This document shows positions 5,307 through 9,191 of a stretch of DNA of 9,191 bases, piece after piece (position 1 is the first letter of the stretch; every line of letters starts with the position of its first letter). The notes beneath the pieces were generated by a model. That model did no database searches and was not told the origin of the DNA. It saw nothing but the letters and a program-made list of their open reading frames with translations. This DNA is from Planctomycetaceae bacterium (GTDB taxonomy: Bacteria; Planctomycetota; Planctomycetia; Pirellulales; UBA1268), in NCBI GenBank assembly GCA_947453125.1, contig CANGGC010000049.1, positions 1 through 9,191 of the forward strand, given 5' to 3'. The translations under genes were made by a program, and so were the position numbers.

Positions 5307-7283
5307 ATGACGCGCACAGACAGCCCTTTCCCGGCCGATCCCCACGGCCCCGTCGGGGAAACGGTCTACGACATCCAGTCCGCGGCCGACGGCCCTTCTG
5401 GCGTGTTGCCGCTCACCGACGACATGCTGCGGCACGCCCCCTCGGGCGATCTCTTCGGGCTGTCGCAAAACGTCGGCATGGGTTGGGCCCCGTCGGGATC
5501 TGCCGATCCGCAGTTTCTCATCCTCTCCACGCAAGGGGGCGTGCGTGCCCCCGATGGCCGGCCGGTGGCCCTCGGCTACCACACCGGCCACTGGGAGATC
5601 GGGCTCCTCGTCGAGGCGGCCGCCGAGGAGCTGCGCCGGCTTGGCAAGGTTCCCTTCGCCGGCTTCTGTTCCGATCCCTGTGATGGCCGCAGCCAGGGAA
5701 CGACGGGCATGTTCGACAGCCTTCCCTACCGCAATGACGCTGCCACGGTGCTGCGCCGCCTCGCCCGATCGCTGCCGCTGCGACAGGGGGTGCTCGGGAT
5801 CGCCACCTGCGACAAGGGGCTCCCGGCGATGCTCATGGCGCTCTGTGGGCTCCCTGATCTCCCCGGCGTGATCGTCCCCGGCGGCGTCACTCTCCCGCCA
5901 CGGAGCGGCGAAGACGCTGGCAAGATCCAGACGATTGGCGCTCGCTACAGCCACGGCCTGATCACCCTTCAAGAAGCGGCCGATCTCGGCTGCCGGGCGT
6001 GCGCCACCCCCGGCGGCGGGTGCCAATTCCTCGGCACGGCGGCAACGGCGCAGGTGGTGGCGGAGGCCCTCGGCCTCACACTCCCCCATGCGGCGCTTGT
6101 TCCCTCGGGGCAGCCGGTGTGGCGCGATCTCGCTGTCCGTTCGGCTCGGGCGCTGGTTTCGCTCGCCGGGGCCGGAGCAACGACGCGCGACATCGTCACG
6201 CCCGCTTCCCTGCGCAACGCGATGGTGGTCCATGCCGCCTTCGGTGGGTCGACGAATCTCCTCCTCCACATCCCCGCCTTCGCCCACGCCGCCGGCATTC
6301 CCCTGCCGACCGTCGACGACTGGATCGAGGTCAATTCCGTCGTGCCGCGCCTCGTCAGCGTTCTTCCCAATGGCCCAATCCACCATCCGACGGTGCGAGT
6401 GTTCCTCGCCGGAGGTGTGCCGGAGGTCATGCTCCATCTCGATGCCCTCGGGCTCATCGACGGCTCGGCGCGGACCGTCTCGGGCTGGAAGGTGGGCGAG
6501 ACCCTCGACTGGTGGCGGACGAGCGACCGACGGCGGCGCTTTCGCCGGTTGCTTACGGAGCTCGACGGCGTCGATCCCGACGATGTCATCCTCGAGCCCG
6601 GGAAGGCGGCTCGGGCCGGTCTGAAGCGGACGCTCGCCTTCCCGCGCGGCAACCTCGCCCCGGAGGGCTCCGTCGTCAAGGCGACGGCGATCGACCCGAG
6701 CGTGATCGGCGTTGACGGCGTCTATCGCCACGAGGGGCCCGCACGCGTGTTCACGAGTGAGAAAGCGGCGATTGTCGCGATCAAAGAGGGAAGGATCGTC
6801 GCCGGCGATGTCATGATCCTCGCTGGCGTCGGCCCGATGGGAACGGGGATGGAAGAGACCTATCAGGTGACCAGTGCCCTCAAGCACATTCCCGGGGGCA
6901 GCCGGGTAGCGCTCGTCACCGATGCCCGCTTCTCCGGTGTCTCCACCGGGGCGTGCATTGGCCATGTTGGCCCAGAGGCGCTCGCCGGCGGGCCGCTCGG
7001 CAAGCTGCTCGACGGCGACATCGTCCGGGTCGTGATCGACACCGGGAGCGTGAGTGGCTCGATCGATCTCGTCGGCTGGGCGGGCCAGGACGCGGGGAGC
7101 TCGAGTGCTGAAGACGGGCTGCTCGAATTGGCTCGACGCTCCTCCCGCCCCGATCTCGCCCCCGACCCCCATCTCCCCGACGACACGAAGCTCTGGGCGG
7201 TGCTCCAATCGGCCAGCGGCGGCACCTGGCGCGGCTGCATCTACGACGCTGAGCGGATCGCTGCGCGGCTTTCGCGCGATTGA
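5307..7283 (+). CDS. yjhG: D-xylonate dehydratase, YjhG/YagF branch of the IlvD/Edd family
   Basis: This 658-residue Fe-S enzyme should remove water from D-xylonate (perhaps also other aldonates) to give 2-keto-3-deoxy-D-pentonate. Length and sequence match E. coli YjhG (about 655 residues) end to end. Examples are SGDLFGLSQNVGMGW (46-60), SDPCDGRSQGTTGMFDSLPY (122-141), GGGCQFLGTA (236-245), HAAFGGSTNLLLHIPA (309-324), PRLVSVLPNGP (347-357), GTGMEETYQVTSALKHI (512-528) and DARFSGVSTGACIGHVGPEA (539-558). Cys125, Cys168 (TCDKG) and Cys239 are the probable cluster ligands. The neighbouring Asp and Lys and Glu517 suit Mg2+ binding, and Ser543 in RFSG is the likely catalytic base. The ATG at 5307 has only a weak GAGA-type site upstream and may rely on coupling to the transporter gene 21 bp before. 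E. coli pairs YjhG with an aldolase; here it accompanies a dehydratase and a semialdehyde dehydrogenase, pointing to the Weimberg rather than the Dahms route. Confidence 0.93.
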   Translation: MTRTDSPFPADPHGPVGETVYDIQSAADGPSGVLPLTDDMLRHAPSGDLFGLSQNVGMGWAPSGSADPQFLILSTQGGVRAPDGRPVALGYHTGHWEIGLLVEAAAEELRRLGKVPFAGFCSDPCDGRSQGTTGMFDSLPYRNDAATVLRRLARSLPLRQGVLGIATCDKGLPAMLMALCGLPDLPGVIVPGGVTLPPRSGEDAGKIQTIGARYSHGLITLQEAADLGCRACATPGGGCQFLGTAATAQVVAEALGLTLPHAALVPSGQPVWRDLAVRSARALVSLAGAGATTRDIVTPASLRNAMVVHAAFGGSTNLLLHIPAFAHAAGIPLPTVDDWIEVNSVVPRLVSVLPNGPIHHPTVRVFLAGGVPEVMLHLDALGLIDGSARTVSGWKVGETLDWWRTSDRRRRFRRLLTELDGVDPDDVILEPGKAARAGLKRTLAFPRGNLAPEGSVVKATAIDPSVIGVDGVYRHEGPARVFTSEKAAIVAIKEGRIVAGDVMILAGVGPMGTGMEETYQVTSALKHIPGGSRVALVTDARFSGVSTGACIGHVGPEALAGGPLGKLLDGDIVRVVIDTGSVSGSIDLVGWAGQDAGSSSAEDGLLELARRSSRPDLAPDPHLPDDTKLWAVLQSASGGTWRGCIYDAERIAARLSRD

Positions 7284-8962
7284 TGGCCCTTCCGCGGGCC
7301 GTTGAGGAGCAGGCCCAAGGGCGTGTGGCGGACGAGCAGTTGGTAGCTCACGAGGAGGATCGCCGTCGCGAGCGTCGCCACGAGGAAAAACTTGAGCGTG
7401 CCTGACAACGGCCAGCCGCGCGAGTATTGCTGGAGCACGATCACCAGCGGCATGTGGGCGAGGTAGAGCCAGTAGGCCGAGTCGGAGAGGTAGCGCCACA
7501 TCCGGCTCTCCGCCGGCACGAGCCAGCGGAAGAAGCCGATCGCGGCGAAGCTCATTAGCCAGGCATAGAGCACCTGCGGCAGGGCGCCTGCAGCAGGGAA
7601 CTGCAGCGTGGCGAGGCCGACGGGGAAGCAGATCAAGAGGGCGACAAGCAACGGCACAAGCCAGCGGCGCCCAACGCTCTCGACGTCGTTGTTCGACCGG
7701 TGTTCGGCGAGGAACAACAGCGCTCCGTAGCCGAAGAAAACAGCGTAGTAGGCGAGGACATGCGGCTGGGGGAGAAGCCCGGCGGAGGTGTCTGGGCCGA
7801 AGCCCGGTGCGAACAGCCCCATGAACAGTTGCGGGACGAGCGTCAGCGGCACCGTCCAGAGCAGGGCCGCGGGGGAGGTGACCAGCCAGCCCGGCGGGGA
7901 TGGGAGGCGGAGGCTCGTTGCGAGCGCGGCGGCCGCGGCAAACCCCACGGCGAGCCAGCAGAGAAACATGAGAAACCACAGATAGTTGAGCGTCATGCCG
8001 GTGAGGAGCGACTGCGGCGACGGATCGAGCGGCAGCGGGACGAAGAACTGCGGAGAGAGAAGCCAGTCGCGGTAGGCATCACGGGCCCGCGTCAACAGAT
8101 TGGCCGGCGGGGGAGGCGGCACCGCGGTCGATTCGCCCGTGTACGAGGCGAGGAGCGCGCGGATGGCGTCTCGATCGGTGCGGAGCGTGTCCGGAGGCGC
8201 AAGCTCGATCCGCAGCAGGCCGGCGATGAAGGCGGTGGTGCCGGCGTCGGCCTTCGTCGAGTCGAGGGGACTTCCGCCGTCCGGTCCGCGCTTCGCAGGG
8301 TCGGCGCCGGCCTCCAGGAGAAGTTGCACGATCGGCAGGTGGCCGGCAAAGGCCGCCGCATGAAGAGGCGTGCGGCCGTCTTCGCCGCGGGCTTCCGCGT
8401 CGGCGCCGGCGTCGAGAAGGGCCCGGGCGACGTCGAGGTCCCCGATGAGCGCTGCGAGTGTGATCAGTGGCATGCGGAACTCGGCGTCGATGCCGGTGGC
8501 GTCGGCACCGGCTGCGATCGCTGCGGCGACGCCGCCGGCATCCTTGGTGCGAATCGCGGCGGTCAGCGGCGAAGGGGGGCCTGCGGGCACCGTCGGGGCG
8601 CCGGCTGCAGCCGCGCCCGGAGCGTGCGTCGTCACCCAGGCGAAGAGGGGGAGCAGCGTGCAGAAGCCGAGGACCAAGGGGACGAAGACTCGCTTGTAGC
8701 GCTGCACGAGCATCGCTCTCGGGCCGCGACGCAGCCAGAGCATCGCCGTGAAGAAGCCACTGACGAGGAAGAACAACGGCATGCGAAAGCCATGGATCGC
8801 CAGAAAGAGCAGCCCGAGCCACGGGGCCGGCTGCGTGTCTTGCACCGGCCAAGGGATTCCCGGCACGTAGGCGAGGCTGGCGTGGAGGAGGATGCCAAGG
8901 AGCATCGCCACGGCGCGGAGGGCATCGAGGTCGTGGCGACGGCGATCGGCAGGGGAGCTCAT
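7241..8962 (-). CDS. Membrane acyltransferase (acyltransferase-3/MdoC-like) with inserted ankyrin repeats
   Basis: This 573-residue polytopic protein resembles acyltransferase family 3, which transfers acyl groups to extracytoplasmic glycans or lipids. RRHDLDALRAVAMLLGILLHASL (8-30) opens the first membrane segment, with the likely catalytic His27. GFRMPLFFLVSGFFTAMLW (58-76) is the classic second segment. YLSDSAYWLYLAHMPLVIVLQ (491-511) with His503 is the typical C-terminal motif. About ten membrane segments are seen: three before residue 112 and seven after 325. Between them are ankyrin repeats at 131-250 and a proline-rich linker, VPPPPPA (281-287). I start at the ATG at 8962, six residues before the conserved RRHDLDALR. 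The frame is open to 9145, but the added 61 residues have no family match, and neither start has a strong ribosome site. Its 3' end overlaps the xylonate dehydratase tail to tail. Substrate unknown; no functional link to the pentonate genes is apparent. Confidence 0.85.
   Translation of the reverse strand: MSSPADRRRHDLDALRAVAMLLGILLHASLAYVPGIPWPVQDTQPAPWLGLLFLAIHGFRMPLFFLVSGFFTAMLWLRRGPRAMLVQRYKRVFVPLVLGFCTLLPLFAWVTTHAPGAAAAGAPTVPAGPPSPLTAAIRTKDAGGVAAAIAAGADATGIDAEFRMPLITLAALIGDLDVARALLDAGADAEARGEDGRTPLHAAAFAGHLPIVQLLLEAGADPAKRGPDGGSPLDSTKADAGTTAFIAGLLRIELAPPDTLRTDRDAIRALLASYTGESTAVPPPPPANLLTRARDAYRDWLLSPQFFVPLPLDPSPQSLLTGMTLNYLWFLMFLCWLAVGFAAAAALATSLRLPSPPGWLVTSPAALLWTVPLTLVPQLFMGLFAPGFGPDTSAGLLPQPHVLAYYAVFFGYGALLFLAEHRSNNDVESVGRRWLVPLLVALLICFPVGLATLQFPAAGALPQVLYAWLMSFAAIGFFRWLVPAESRMWRYLSDSAYWLYLAHMPLVIVLQQYSRGWPLSGTLKFFLVATLATAILLVSYQLLVRHTPLGLLLNGPRKGHQSRESRAAIRSAS
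7283..7302 (+). terminator. Weak hairpin after the xylonate dehydratase stop
   Basis: GGCCC (7285-7289) pairs with GGGCC (7296-7300) around a 6-nt loop. An added T-G and A-T pair extend the stem to 7 bp, beginning at the stop codon of the dehydratase. No T tract follows, so intrinsic termination is doubtful, and the stem also lies within the 3' coding part of the convergent acyltransferase gene. Confidence 0.25.
8213..8572 (-). repeat. Ankyrin-repeat coding block inside the acyltransferase
   Basis: Residues 131-250 of the acyltransferase show units starting at Pro132, Pro165, Pro199 and Pro232, a period of 33, 34 and 33. The third is a near-consensus repeat (TPLHAAAFAGHLPIVQLLLEAG begins at 198), the second is clear (ALLDAGADAEARGEDG, 181-196), and the first and fourth are degenerate caps. 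The repeats differ too much in DNA to be recent duplications. Confidence 0.8.
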
Positions 8963-9191
8963 GGCATGTCCGTTGAGGGAACGCAGATCGTAGCTGGAGC
9001 GGGCGTTTCTGACGAAGGGCAAGCGATTCGGAAAAGGGACGCCCCGGAAGGAGGAACGTCGGCGGTGTCCGCTTCCTGACTTCCCCCCGTAGCCGCCGGA
9101 TGCCGAGGCCCCGTGGCAGCATTCTGCCGCGGCATGGTACGACACTTCGGGCCACTCCGGAGCCCGTCATGTCGCTTGGTCCCAGGGGGAG
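8963..9191. other. Right-end stretch with no supported gene
   Basis: These 229 bases hold the upstream region of the acyltransferase gene. The acyltransferase frame stays open through most of it, to 9145, without family-like sequence. I see no convincing promoter pair, tRNA, repeat or start of another gene before the window ends. Confidence 0.5.

Noticed and set aside
5289..7979. An 896-codon open frame on the minus strand opposite the xylonate dehydratase
   Set aside because: The plus-strand gene is an end-to-end family match. The antisense product is rich in Arg, Ala, Gly and Pro with no recognisable domain, the usual result of high third-position GC on the opposite strand.
7700..9079. A 459-codon plus-strand open frame opposite the acyltransferase
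   Set aside because: Its product is an Arg/Glu/Gly-rich sequence without domains, while the minus strand encodes a coherent membrane protein with ankyrin repeats.
8963..9145. N-terminal extension of the acyltransferase to 9145
   Set aside because: The added 61 residues show no membrane segment or family similarity; the family N-terminus begins just before RRHDLDALR at the ATG at 8962.
1..9191. CRISPR arrays, insertion sequences, tRNA genes or phage genes
   Set aside because: No regularly spaced repeats, transposase motifs, terminal inverted repeats or cloverleaf-like segments were seen on either strand; the window reads as ordinary metabolic DNA of uniform composition.

Overview
The window is GC-rich chromosomal DNA of bacterial type. 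Two traits suggest a planctomycete: a Tat-exported Gfo/Idh oxidoreductase overlapping a DUF1080 gene, and an MdoC-like acyltransferase carrying ankyrin repeats. This is an inference from gene content and base composition; there is no rRNA or other marker to prove it.

Layout. On the minus strand at the left edge lie two co-directional genes: a fumarylacetoacetate-hydrolase-fold 2-keto-3-deoxy-pentonate dehydratase (634-1545) and, downstream, the first 198 codons of an alpha-ketoglutarate semialdehyde dehydrogenase (1-594, running off the window). A 162-bp spacer (1546-1707) with several inverted repeats and a candidate promoter separates them from a divergent plus-strand run of four tightly packed genes. 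These are a Tat-signal Gfo/Idh oxidoreductase (1708-3144), a secreted DUF1080 protein (3141-3866), an MFS transporter of the anion:cation symporter type (3900-5285) and a YjhG/YagF-type D-xylonate dehydratase (5307-7283). The last gene converges on, and overlaps by 43 bp, a minus-strand membrane acyltransferase with an ankyrin-repeat insertion (7241-8962). The remaining right end (8963-9191) holds no gene I can support.

How the genes fit together. Pentonate dehydratase, 2-keto-3-deoxy-pentonate dehydratase and 2-oxoglutarate semialdehyde dehydrogenase are the three steps that turn a D-pentonate (D-xylonate or D-arabinonate) into 2-oxoglutarate. This is the Weimberg-type non-phosphorylative route. 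The MFS protein is a plausible importer of the sugar acid. The exported Gfo/Idh and DUF1080 pair may work outside the cytoplasm on the parent sugar or glycoside, because DUF1080 proteins are known to act on 3-keto-glycosides made by Gfo/Idh enzymes. No classical pentose dehydrogenase, lactonase or transcription regulator is visible in the window. The acyltransferase is probably an unrelated neighbour.
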